Positions 1-6,448 of a stretch of 6,687 bases of DNA are shown piece after piece (position 1 is the first letter of the stretch; each line of letters starts with the position of its first letter). The stretch lies in the NCBI GenBank assembly GCA_022705365.1, contig JAKJEP010000191.1, positions 1 through 6,687 of the forward strand, in the 5' to 3' direction. Position numbers and translations under genes: made by a program. The notes under the pieces were generated by a model. The model was given only the letters and a program-made list of their open reading frames with translations, made no database searches and was not told where the DNA came from. The stretch comes from Planctomycetota bacterium. Its GTDB lineage: Bacteria > Planctomycetota > Phycisphaerae > Sedimentisphaerales > SM23-30.

Positions 1-1
1 G

Positions 2-220
2 AAGGACTGGGATAAAGTGTTTGAACCTTTCTATCGTACCGTGGAGGCCCGGCATTCCACCCGGCCGGGCAGCGGCCTGGGGTTGGCCTTCGTCAAGGTT
101 ATCGTCGAAGCCGTGGGCGGGACCATATCCGTGGATCGTTCTTCCCTGGGCGGTGCCCGGTTCCTCATGACCTTTCCGGCGCTGCAAAACGAGCCTAGTT
201 CCAGCCAGGAAGATTCTGAC
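2..220 (+). CDS. Sensor histidine kinase, C-terminal end of the ATPase domain (partial, no stop codon of its own)
   Basis: This is the tail of a two-component histidine kinase whose start lies beyond the left edge. The frame is open from base 2 and reads KDWDKVFEPFYR, the F-box of an HATPase_c domain (nt 20-37). Next comes GSGLGLAFVKVIVEAVGG (about nt 71-124), the G2 box that closes the ATP lid. The closing strands GTISV and GGARFLMTFPA follow, which is where kinases of this class normally end. The N and G1 boxes, the phospho-accepting His and the sensor region are outside the window. No stop follows: after a polar linker (QNEPSSSQEDSD) the frame continues directly into the reductase. Stop codons lie in other frames at 196-198 (TAG), 217-219 (TGA) and 222-224 (TGA), so a single-base indel would give a normal kinase end. 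Either it is a true fusion (then one CDS, 2-1900), or the stop has been lost or hidden by a sequence error. The family call is secure; the gene boundary is not. Confidence 0.75.
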
Positions 221-1900
221 ATGATGCCGTCTATGAAAGTGGTTATCCTCGGCGGCTCAGCCGCCGGCCCCAAAGTGGCCTCCAAGGTATTTCGGCTGAT
301 GCCCAACGCAGACATCACCATTCTGGATCGCGGCCAGGTACTCTCCTACGCCGGCTGCGGACTGCCTTATTATATCTCCGGTGTCGTCCGGAACCAGTCG
401 CAGTTGATCAGTTCTCCCCTGGGGGAGAGCCGGGATCCGATTTTCGCACATAATCGGAAGAATATTCATGTTCTGCATCAGACGGAAGCCCTGGAAATTG
501 ACGGTTCGAACCGGCGCATTCGCATTCGGTCGCGATATCAGGACCGGGATACCTGGCTGAATTATGACAAGCTGGTCCTGGCTACCGGAGCCCAGCCAAT
601 CATTCCCGACCTTCCGGGGATTCATCTAGCCAACATTTTTTCGCTGCATGGAGTATCCGACGCCGAGGGAATCCGGGCCGCCCTGGAAAGGGGCAAGGCC
701 CACGACGTGATTATCCTGGGAGGCGGCCTGATCGGCATCGAAATCACCGAAGCCCTGGTCCGTAAAGGCTGCCGCGTTACCATCATCGAAAGCCGCCAGC
801 AGATTCTGCGAATTCTGGATTGGGAAATGGCCCGGCTGGTGGAGAACCATCTGGAATCGCAGGGCGTGAAAGTGCTTACCAACACCCGCGTAAAAGAATT
901 CCAGGGCGAAGAGAAAGTCCGTTCCGTACTCACGGATAAAGGAGTTTTGCCGGCCGATATGGTGGTCATGGCCGTTGGGGTACAACCCAATATCTCCCTG
1001 GCTCAGAAGGCCGGCCTGAAAATCGGCACTACCGGAGCCATCCACGTCAATGAATATCTCCAGACCTCGGACCCCAACATTTATGCCGCCGGCGATTGTA
1101 TCGAATCTGTAGATTTTCTCACCGGTAAACCCTCCTACGTTCCCTTGGGTTCCAACGCCAATCGCCAGGGCCGTATTGCCGCCGTCAATATCTGCGGCGG
1201 TACGGATGCATTTCCCGGTGTGCTGCGCAGCATGGCCTGCAAAGTCCTGGACTATAGCATTGCCCGCAGCGGCCTGACAGAAACGGAAGCCCAGCGGGAA
1301 GGCTTCGATGTGATTTCCGCCCTGGTACCCGGTCCTGACAAAGAACCATTTGTACCCGGTGCCAAATTGATATTCGTAAAAGTAATCGTAGACCGGCCCA
1401 CCCGCCGGCTGCTCGGCGCCCAGGCAATCGGTCCGGGCAATGCCGACAAACGCATCGACCTGGCCGCCGTAGCCATCCACAACCGCATGACCATCGATCA
1501 ACTGGCCAATATGGACCTCTGTTATGCCCCGCAATACTCTCTGGTCATGGATAATATCATTACTGCCGCCAACATCGCCCGGAACAAACTCGACGGTCAG
1601 ATGGTCGGCATTAGTCCTATGGAGCTTTATGAGAAAATGAGGAACGGAGATGATCTGCTCCTGCTGGATGTACGAACCCCACTGGAGTTTGAGCAATCGC
1701 ATTTACCCAACAGTACCCATATTCCGCTGGGAACCTTACGCGAAAAAATTTACGAATTGCCTCACCACAAAGAAATTGTCACCCTTTGCAGCTATTCCCT
1801 GCGGGGATATGAAGCCCAACTGATTTTACGGGCGGCAGGTTTTCCGAATGTCCGGGTACTGGACGGAGGCCTGGAAATGTGGCCCTATGGAGAATCATAG
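221..1900 (+). CDS. CoA-disulfide reductase-type FAD/NAD(P)H oxidoreductase with C-terminal rhodanese domain
   Basis: This is a flavoprotein of the pyridine-nucleotide-disulfide oxidoreductase family, 559 residues from the ATG at 221. Residue numbers count from that Met. Visible parts are an FAD-binding GGSAAG (about 11-16), the single redox Cys46 in SYAGCGLPYY (CoA-disulfide reductase style), an NAD(P)H-binding ILGGGLIG (about 165-172), the second FAD contact YAAGDC (288-293) and a C-terminal dimerisation domain with YAPQY (435-439). A rhodanese domain follows (about 463-559), with an intact active loop CSYSLRG and Cys523. Length and order match CoADR-RHD proteins and NAD(P)H persulfide/polysulfide reductases, which reduce CoA disulfide, CoA persulfide or polysulfide in the cytoplasm. 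Exact substrate preference cannot be read from sequence. AGGAAG at 207-212, 8 nt before the ATG, supports this start; Met233 (MKVVILGG) is another option. The frame is also continuous with the kinase tail upstream. The gene converges on the PilZ gene. Confidence 0.9.
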   Translation: MMPSMKVVILGGSAAGPKVASKVFRLMPNADITILDRGQVLSYAGCGLPYYISGVVRNQSQLISSPLGESRDPIFAHNRKNIHVLHQTEALEIDGSNRRIRIRSRYQDRDTWLNYDKLVLATGAQPIIPDLPGIHLANIFSLHGVSDAEGIRAALERGKAHDVIILGGGLIGIEITEALVRKGCRVTIIESRQQILRILDWEMARLVENHLESQGVKVLTNTRVKEFQGEEKVRSVLTDKGVLPADMVVMAVGVQPNISLAQKAGLKIGTTGAIHVNEYLQTSDPNIYAAGDCIESVDFLTGKPSYVPLGSNANRQGRIAAVNICGGTDAFPGVLRSMACKVLDYSIARSGLTETEAQREGFDVISALVPGPDKEPFVPGAKLIFVKVIVDRPTRRLLGAQAIGPGNADKRIDLAAVAIHNRMTIDQLANMDLCYAPQYSLVMDNIITAANIARNKLDGQMVGISPMELYEKMRNGDDLLLLDVRTPLEFEQSHLPNSTHIPLGTLREKIYELPHHKEIVTLCSYSLRGYEAQLILRAAGFPNVRVLDGGLEMWPYGES

Positions 1901-1915
1901 ATTTATATCGAAATA

Positions 1916-1941
1916 ATTATCGGACGATGACATCCAATAAT
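1916..1941 (-). terminator. Possible terminator of the PilZ gene, between convergent genes
   Basis: Read on the minus strand, ATTATTGGAT pairs with GTCCGATAAT around a 6-nt loop. This makes a 10-bp stem with two G-U pairs, starting at the last base of the PilZ stop codon. The same DNA read on the plus strand has two mismatches, so the structure favours minus-strand RNA. What follows (TATTTCGATATAAAT) is AT-rich but not a clean U-tract, so termination is plausible rather than shown. Confidence 0.4.
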
Positions 1942-2282
1942 CAAATAGTACATGCCATTTCCGGCTGTTCGCAAAATTGCAAACCTACTTTTATCGCCGC
2001 CGATTCCATCGTCTCGCTGCGATCCACACGAACGACCCGGGCACTCTTGATGCGGGCAAAACAGCCTTTGTCCTGAGCCAATTTTTCCGATCGCGGGAAA
2101 TTTAACTCCAGATTCTGACCTTTGCGGATGGGAGCCTTTAAGGGCAGTATCAGCAAAGCGCCGTCGCTGGATACATTGATGCTTCTTCCATTGAAAAATC
2201 GGGCGGCCTTGGGGTGCCATACGCTCACCGGCCAGCTAACCATCGAACGCTTTGACTGTCTTTGCTCATACGCACAAACCAC
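1941..2282 (-). CDS. Small PilZ-domain protein, probable c-di-GMP receptor
   Basis: This encodes 113 residues, about one PilZ domain and little else. Both halves of the c-di-GMP signature are visible: RxxxR as RQSKR (residues 8-12), and [D/N]xSxxG as NVSSDG (36-41). They are followed by the beta-barrel pattern of the family (GALLILPL, then GQNLELNFP, ARVVRVD and AIKVGLQF). By family knowledge such stand-alone PilZ proteins bind c-di-GMP in the cytoplasm and pass the signal to a partner protein; the partner is not evident here. The start is a GTG at 2282, chosen because AAAGGAAG lies 5 nt before it on the minus strand. A perfect TATAAT on the minus strand at 2390-2395 could be its -10 box, but no good -35 accompanies it. 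It lies 180 bases downstream of mqnD in the same orientation, so it may be transcribed separately. Confidence 0.82.
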   Translation of the reverse strand: MVCAYEQRQSKRSMVSWPVSVWHPKAARFFNGRSINVSSDGALLILPLKAPIRKGQNLELNFPRSEKLAQDKGCFARIKSARVVRVDRSETMESAAIKVGLQFCEQPEMACTI

Positions 2283-2462
2283 TGTATCTTCCTTTCAAAT
2301 AAACACTTATACGAATACTAAAAGACGTACAGGTATTTCAGTGTTATAAATATCGGCGGTTTGCGTGTGGTAATTTAGATAAGATGGGTATTATATGTAA
2401 ATATTTAGACAAATAAAATTATCCCCCCAATTTAACAACCGAAGCTTTCCAAAGAGAGGATA
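2283..2462. other. AT-rich spacer between mqnD and the PilZ gene
   Basis: I see no coding sequence here. The spacer holds the strong PilZ Shine-Dalgarno (AAAGGAAG on the minus strand, just above 2282), a minus-strand TATAAT at 2390-2395 without a convincing -35, and a run of six C at about 2423-2428 flanked by AAATT/AATTT. I found no convincing rho-independent terminator for mqnD. Confidence 0.5.
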
Positions 2463-3365
2463 CTAAATGAACTCGATCTTTTCTACCAGCGGAATGATCC
2501 CCGCTTGATGGCCCCGCGCAAGAAGTTCAACGACCGCCTGGCGGCCCACCGGGCTAAAATCCAGCGTCCAGTCATTAACATACATCCCGATAAATTGATT
2601 GGCAGTCGTACTATCCAGCTCCTGCCCAAACTGCCGGGCGTATTCCATCGCTTCCTGCCGGTGGCTCAGGCTATATTCAATGCTGGCTTTTATTATCTTA
2701 CTTATCTGCTGTACGGCCGGCCCTAAATCACGCCGTATCACATTGCAGCCCAGCGGCATCGGCAATGAAGTCTGCTCATGCCACCAGTGGCCCAAATCCA
2801 GCAGAGAAAGCAGCCCCTGACGATGAAAGGTCAACTGGCTTTCGTGAATAATCAGACCGGCGTCCACCTTGCCCTCCACCACCGCCTCCGGAATTTCATC
2901 AAATTTCATCACCAGATAATCCACATCCCCAAGTACCAGTTGCAAAACCAGAAAGGCACTGGTCAAGGTACCGGGAATCGCTATCGTTTTATGGGCAACT
3001 TCCGACAGCGGCATTGCCTTGCAGGCTACCAGCAGCGGGCCATGAGGACCCGCCGGATTGGCAGAACAAAAATTTGACGGCACACTGGATACCCCGCTGC
3101 CATAAGGTACCAGCCCCGTTGCCCCCATACTCGCCCCGCTATTCAAAATCGCATATTGGGCCTGCACATAGGCATACGCATGAACACTGATCGCCGTCAC
3201 TTCCAGCTTGCCCTGCATCGCCCAGTCATTTAACGTCTGAATATCCCGAAGGATATGCTCAAACACAAACGGCCCGCTGTCAACCATTCCGGTTGCCAGC
3301 CCATAAAACATAAAAGCATCATCGGGATCGGGAGAATGCCCCAATCGGATCCGCTGCACAGACAT
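2463..3365 (-). CDS. mqnD: 1,4-dihydroxy-6-naphthoate synthase (futalosine menaquinone pathway)
   Basis: This is a 300-residue protein of the MqnA/MqnD periplasmic-binding-protein-like fold. MqnD converts cyclic dehypoxanthine futalosine to 1,4-dihydroxy-6-naphthoate in the cytoplasm, a late step of the futalosine route to menaquinone. Visible marks are the N-terminal LGHSPDPDDAFMFYGL, TAISVHAYAYV (about 57-67), PGTLTSAFL (131-139), GLIIHESQLTF with His174 at the place of the catalytic His (170-180), and LDLGHWWHEQTSLPMPLG. These fit MqnD better than MqnA. There is no signal peptide, which argues against a transport binding protein. Relative to the family as I remember it, about 25 extra residues sit between GASMG and GPLLVA (residues about 82-108), so the protein is longer than the usual 270-285. 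AAGGA precedes the ATG with a rather long 11-nt gap. No other menaquinone gene is in the window. Confidence 0.88.
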   Translation of the reverse strand: MSVQRIRLGHSPDPDDAFMFYGLATGMVDSGPFVFEHILRDIQTLNDWAMQGKLEVTAISVHAYAYVQAQYAILNSGASMGATGLVPYGSGVSSVPSNFCSANPAGPHGPLLVACKAMPLSEVAHKTIAIPGTLTSAFLVLQLVLGDVDYLVMKFDEIPEAVVEGKVDAGLIIHESQLTFHRQGLLSLLDLGHWWHEQTSLPMPLGCNVIRRDLGPAVQQISKIIKASIEYSLSHRQEAMEYARQFGQELDSTTANQFIGMYVNDWTLDFSPVGRQAVVELLARGHQAGIIPLVEKIEFI

Positions 3366-3396
3366 ATTTATATAAATCCTTGTAATTTATTATCTT

Positions 3397-3424
3397 ATAT
3401 TCGATATTTCCTGCCATCGAATAT
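3397..3424 (-). repeat. Perfect 9-bp inverted repeat in the mqnD leader
   Basis: ATATTCGAT (3397-3405) and ATCGAATAT (3416-3424) are exact reverse complements around a 10-base loop. A second inverted repeat, AATATCC (3420-3426) with GGATATT (3429-3435), overlaps it and reaches into the putative -10 box. The first would form a hairpin near the 5' end of mqnD mRNA; the second sits where a repressor could bind. No U-tract follows, so a terminator is unlikely. Confidence 0.5.
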
Positions 3425-3432
3425 CCTCGGAT

Positions 3433-3461
3433 ATTGTAGGGAATTCTCCGGAAAAAGCCAA
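3433..3461 (-). promoter_or_regulatory. Candidate sigma70-type promoter for mqnD
   Basis: On the minus strand TTGGCT (3461-3456) and TACAAT (3438-3433) are separated by exactly 17 bases, matching the -35 and -10 consensus at 4/6 and 5/6 positions. The start of transcription would be near 3426, giving a leader of about 60 nt before the mqnD ATG at 3365. This suggests mqnD can be transcribed independently of the secreted-protein gene upstream. Confidence 0.42.
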
Positions 3462-3522
3462 TGATTTTAATAAATCCCCAAAAACGGCCTTGCGCTATTC
3501 TGGCTTTGCAGAACTTCACATC

Positions 3523-4488
3523 TTACTTCAATTCGGGTAAAATTTCCGGTGCCGGCAGAATAGTCCGAGAAAAACTGACAGGCCCGCTAGCCATCGCTTC
3601 GGAAGCGTTCCGATTGATCTTCCCCACGCCTAAAGCCACACTGATACTGTCGTTTTGTTCCGCCAGCCGCGTGAACAAGGCCTTCAACTCCGTAAATTCC
3701 TTCTCCATATGGGCAAACGTCTTTTCATCCCATTGGCCATCCACTACCCCTTGGAATACCAGGCGGCTGGTTATATCAAATTTCTGATTCAATTGCCGGA
3801 TTTGTCCAATCGTTCGTTTCACCTTGACCGCCAATTCCGGATTTACCTCATAGATATGGGTTGAAGTTTTAGTCAGCTCAATCGAATAGACCATCTCCAG
3901 CGCTATCGCCGGGGATTCATTCAGAGTCCGCCATTGATGGATCATGTCACAGCATCTCTCCATGATAGAGAACCGTTTCCTGGTTTCCAGACCGGTTATT
4001 CCCTCACGGGGTTCTGCCAGACCGATTTGATTCGGATCCATAGATTCATTTGGATCACTCGGAGAATCATTTCCTGTATGATCTTCTTCATCGATATCCC
4101 CCAAATTTTCCTCGGAATATTTTACCCCGCCCGGATAATAAGGATAACCAAGTAAATAATACACCTGTTTGGTTACCTGCGGATGGTATTTCGGCTGCCA
4201 GAACGGATTCTCCGGCCCTCCTTCCCCCAGCACTGGTTCATTCGCCTCTGGCAGCGAAAGTTCTTGCAGATTGGGTTCCGGTGCCGCGGCTTCCGGGTTG
4301 GTATTGGGATCGATATTCGCATCCCATTGCGATCCGATTCCTGCAATTTCCCCGGCTACCACTTCTGGCAATGTCACATCTCCAGTATTATCGGAACCGG
4401 TTTGGTCTTGCGCCTGGACCGGATACCAGAACATCGCCGCTGCCAACAGAAATCCCAATAAAATAATTCGTCCGGCCATATTATCCAT
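3523..4488 (-). CDS. Secreted protein of unknown function with an acidic linker and helical C-terminus
   Basis: I do not recognise this 321-residue protein. It begins with a classical signal peptide: Arg7 in a short n-region, a hydrophobic core IILLGFLLAAAMFWYP, and a probable signal peptidase I site VQA|QD after residue 26. Mature residues 27-100 are rich in Pro, Glu, Asn and Gly and look unstructured. A short aromatic segment follows (VYYLLGYPYYPGG, 109-121), then a very acidic stretch (about 131-154). Residues 165-290 look mostly helical and charged, with adjacent Cys179-Cys180. There is no second membrane segment, lipobox or anchor motif, so it is probably exported and soluble or loosely surface-attached. 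The start is uncertain: the ATG at 4488 has only a weak ribosome site, and Met4 (4479) would keep the signal peptide intact. It lies 157 bases upstream of mqnD on the same strand and is divergent from the protease-dockerin gene. A functional link to either is not shown. Confidence 0.75.
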   Translation of the reverse strand: MDNMAGRIILLGFLLAAAMFWYPVQAQDQTGSDNTGDVTLPEVVAGEIAGIGSQWDANIDPNTNPEAAAPEPNLQELSLPEANEPVLGEGGPENPFWQPKYHPQVTKQVYYLLGYPYYPGGVKYSEENLGDIDEEDHTGNDSPSDPNESMDPNQIGLAEPREGITGLETRKRFSIMERCCDMIHQWRTLNESPAIALEMVYSIELTKTSTHIYEVNPELAVKVKRTIGQIRQLNQKFDITSRLVFQGVVDGQWDEKTFAHMEKEFTELKALFTRLAEQNDSISVALGVGKINRNASEAMASGPVSFSRTILPAPEILPELK

Positions 4489-4630
4489 AACTCTATATAT
4501 AAAAGAAGATTACACCAATTCCTTCTTTTTCCTACACCCACGTCCGCTTTTTTCTACCTGAAAATACCGGATTCATAAAAACCAATCGCGTTTTTCTTAT
4601 ATAATATCGGCAGTAAATTGGCAGAATATC

Positions 4631-4660
4631 TTCAAATCCATTGGGAATTATGCCTATAAT
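4631..4660 (+). promoter_or_regulatory. Candidate promoter for the protease-dockerin gene
   Basis: TTCAAA (4631-4636, 4/6 match to -35) and a perfect TATAAT (4655-4660) are 18 bases apart. The predicted transcription start, near 4667, gives a leader of about 33 nt before the GTG at 4700. The rest of the 211-base divergent spacer (4489-4699) is AT-rich and holds another TATAAT at 4600-4605 without a -35 partner. I found no clear promoter for the minus-strand gene that starts at 4488. Confidence 0.38.
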
Positions 4661-4699
4661 AAATAAAGAGATAACTTTGGGGATGTTGAGGTATAAAAA

Positions 4700-6355
4700 G
4701 TGATTTTACCTGTTTTTTTGACGCCGGCCCAAAAGATGGCTTGTCGTATTTCTCCGGCCTGTATCCCCATCTCTATTGGAATCTTAATCCTGGTGGGGCT
4801 AACCTGCCCGATCGCCGCTGGGATAGACGATTTCTACATCGATGGCACCCTGCCGATTGCCAATGATATTCCGCATATCCAGGCTTTATTGCGACGCACA
4901 CCCGACGGCCCTCCCCTGGAAACCGATGAATACGGCTTTGTCCCCATCGACGCCTATCTGGATACCGGGGCCTCGGGCATTCTGCTCTCCCGCGATACCC
5001 GGGATTTGCTGGGCGTAGCGAAACAACCCGGAGCTGTATTCGTGGACGCCGGGGTCGGCGGAGATCAGTATTTTGAAGTCTCCGAACCTTTGTATGTCAA
5101 TGTAGCGGATTTCGAAGTTTCGGATCCCATGAATCCGGCCCTTTATACCAACCGTAACGGCCCCTGGCGATTGCAGTTAACCCTCGAAGATGACCTGCTG
5201 ATCGGACCGCTGGATATCTTTGGTGTCCCGGTCATGGCCGGTAAAATCGTGGTACTCGAACCTTCCTACCTGGATCTGGATACCTTCGATTTCAAAGGAT
5301 TTACCGCCGCACTCTGCGAACCGGACGCCCCGGATATTCCCCCGGTAGATTTCGAAGTCCCGCTGCGTTATACCGATTTCCTCTACTTTTCCCATCCGGA
5401 TAATATCCCCCCGTTTCCGGTTATGGGTTATAATCCCGTCATCGAAAACATCACTATCAGCTACAACGGCCAAACATCCACCGGCAATTGGCTGTTCGAT
5501 ACCGGCGCCCAGAGCAGTTTTATCTCCACGGAACAGGCCTTTCGTCTGGGTCTGGTGGACGCCGACGGCGAACCGATTGTCCCGCCGGATTTCACCCTGC
5601 CCGTCGGCGGCATCGGCGGTTCGACCGAAGCGCCGGGATATCGGATCGATTCCCTGGCAATCGATACCCTACAGGGATTCAAGCTGATCTACGGCCACCC
5701 CTCTCTGTTGGTGGGAGATATCGGCATCATCGACGAACAAACCGGGGAGCCGATTATCCTCGACGGTGTTTTCGGATCGAATTTTCTAGATATGTCTTTT
5801 ACTCTGGAATTTGATATGGCCGATAGCCCCTATTCGCATATTGTGATCGATACCGTCCGCGGCGTACTCGGTTTTGATCTGAAAGACATCTTTACTCCCC
5901 CGGCCCATTGCGGCGACCCCAATCATCCCTATCCGGCCGGCGATATCAACCGGGATTGCAGCGTCAATCAGGCGGATGCGGCCATCCTGGCGGAATTCTG
6001 GCTGGCCTCCGGCTGCGACCCGAACTACGCCTGCCACCAGGCGGACTTAAATGGGGACGAATATGTAAATCTGCTGGACCTGGTCTTGCTCCAGCAATAC
6101 TGGCAGCAGTCCTCCTGGCCCCCCCAGTGCGGCGATCCGGGCTACCCCTGGCTGCCCGGCGACCTGAACCGCGACTGCCGCGTGGAACAAACCGATGTCC
6201 TCTCGATGCTGGACGAATGGCTCTCCGATGATTGCGACCTGCTGAACTGGAACTGCGCCGGCTGTGACCTCAATAAAGATGGGACGGTTAATCTGGTGGA
6301 TTTTGCCATTCTCACCCAAGAGTGGTTAACCTGCACCCACCCCGCCGGCTGCTGA
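4700..6355 (+). CDS. Secreted two-lobed retropepsin/pepsin-like aspartic protease with tandem dockerin-like C-terminus
   Basis: This 551-residue exported protein has three parts. Residues 1-40 form a signal peptide with a longish n-region and the core ISIGILILVGL, probably cut after PIAA. Residues about 44-400 hold two aspartic-protease-like halves. The first has DAYLDTGASGILLS (Asp88). The second has NWLFDTGAQSSFIS (Asp267), and its hydrophobic-hydrophobic-Gly partner is likely VFG at 357-359 in LDGVFGSNFL. The two Asp are 179 residues apart, close to the spacing in pepsins, so one chain could supply both catalytic Asp. Residues 404-551 are two 73-75-residue dockerin-like units with four complete Ca-binding loops (starting at D415, D449, D488 and D523). 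I infer a protease acting outside the cytoplasm or at the cell surface; activity is not proven, and a non-catalytic adhesion role is possible. GAGG (4688-4691), 8 nt before GTG 4700, supports this start over Met13. Confidence 0.82.
   Translation: MILPVFLTPAQKMACRISPACIPISIGILILVGLTCPIAAGIDDFYIDGTLPIANDIPHIQALLRRTPDGPPLETDEYGFVPIDAYLDTGASGILLSRDTRDLLGVAKQPGAVFVDAGVGGDQYFEVSEPLYVNVADFEVSDPMNPALYTNRNGPWRLQLTLEDDLLIGPLDIFGVPVMAGKIVVLEPSYLDLDTFDFKGFTAALCEPDAPDIPPVDFEVPLRYTDFLYFSHPDNIPPFPVMGYNPVIENITISYNGQTSTGNWLFDTGAQSSFISTEQAFRLGLVDADGEPIVPPDFTLPVGGIGGSTEAPGYRIDSLAIDTLQGFKLIYGHPSLLVGDIGIIDEQTGEPIILDGVFGSNFLDMSFTLEFDMADSPYSHIVIDTVRGVLGFDLKDIFTPPAHCGDPNHPYPAGDINRDCSVNQADAAILAEFWLASGCDPNYACHQADLNGDEYVNLLDLVLLQQYWQQSSWPPQCGDPGYPWLPGDLNRDCRVEQTDVLSMLDEWLSDDCDLLNWNCAGCDLNKDGTVNLVDFAILTQEWLTCTHPAGC
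5909..6352 (+). repeat. Tandem duplication of a Cys-rich dockerin-like unit (within the protease gene)
   Basis: Unit 1 covers residues 404-476 (nt 5909-6127) and unit 2 residues 477-551 (nt 6128-6352). Both open with CGDP, reach GD(I/L)NRDC eleven to sixteen residues on, and carry a second loop (ADLNGDEYVN and CDLNKDGTVN). Every loop keeps Asp/Asn at positions 1, 3, 5 and 12. Four Cys are shared in place (404/477, 420/493, 439/512, 445/519), suggesting disulfides in an oxidising compartment; unit 2 has three more. The copies have diverged, so the duplication is not recent. Confidence 0.75.
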
Positions 6356-6369
6356 ATCGGCTTCACACC

Positions 6370-6396
6370 AACGGTCCATCCCCCGGATAAACCGTT
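6370..6396 (+). terminator. Possible terminator hairpin after the protease-dockerin gene
   Basis: AACGGT pairs with ACCGTT, and inside it ATCC pairs with GGAT, separated by a small CC/AA internal loop and a 3-base top loop. The structure begins 15 bases after the stop codon and ends before the next promoter, a natural place for termination. No U-tract follows, so intrinsic termination would be weak. Confidence 0.33.
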
Positions 6397-6413
6397 CGAT
6401 ACGTTAAACTTGC

Positions 6414-6442
6414 TTGACTTTTGACAGCCGTTCGGTTATAGT
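6414..6442 (+). promoter_or_regulatory. Strong sigma70-type promoter for rnc
   Basis: TTGACT (6414-6419) and TATAGT (6437-6442) are 17 bases apart, each matching the consensus at 5 of 6 positions. This is the best promoter in the window. Transcription would start near 6449 and leave a leader of about 145 nt before the rnc ATG. Confidence 0.62.
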
Positions 6443-6448
6443 AAGGTA

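Noticed and set aside
626..1702. A long open frame on the minus strand (358 codons)
   Set aside because: It lies wholly opposite the reductase gene, which has full FAD, NAD(P)H and rhodanese motifs. The minus-strand product shows no recognisable motif and is a codon-bias shadow.
2463..3365. Reading the mqnD product as an ABC-transporter substrate-binding protein
   Set aside because: The fold is shared, but there is no signal peptide or lipobox, and SPDPDDAFMF, IIHESQLTF and LGHWW are marks of MqnD.
4600..4605. A perfect TATAAT on the plus strand in the divergent spacer
   Set aside because: No -35-like hexamer lies 16-19 bases upstream. The spacer is AT-rich enough to give this by chance, and the TATAAT at 4655 is better supported.
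4700..4822. A lipoprotein signal in the protease N-terminus (GLTC at residues 33-36)
   Set aside because: The residue before Cys36 is Thr rather than Gly, Ala or Ser, and a better signal peptidase I site (PIAA|G) follows.
5909..6352. A cellulosome component
   Set aside because: The tail is dockerin-like, but no cohesin, scaffoldin or carbohydrate-active domain is in the window, and dockerin-type repeats are common in planctomycetes without cellulosomes.
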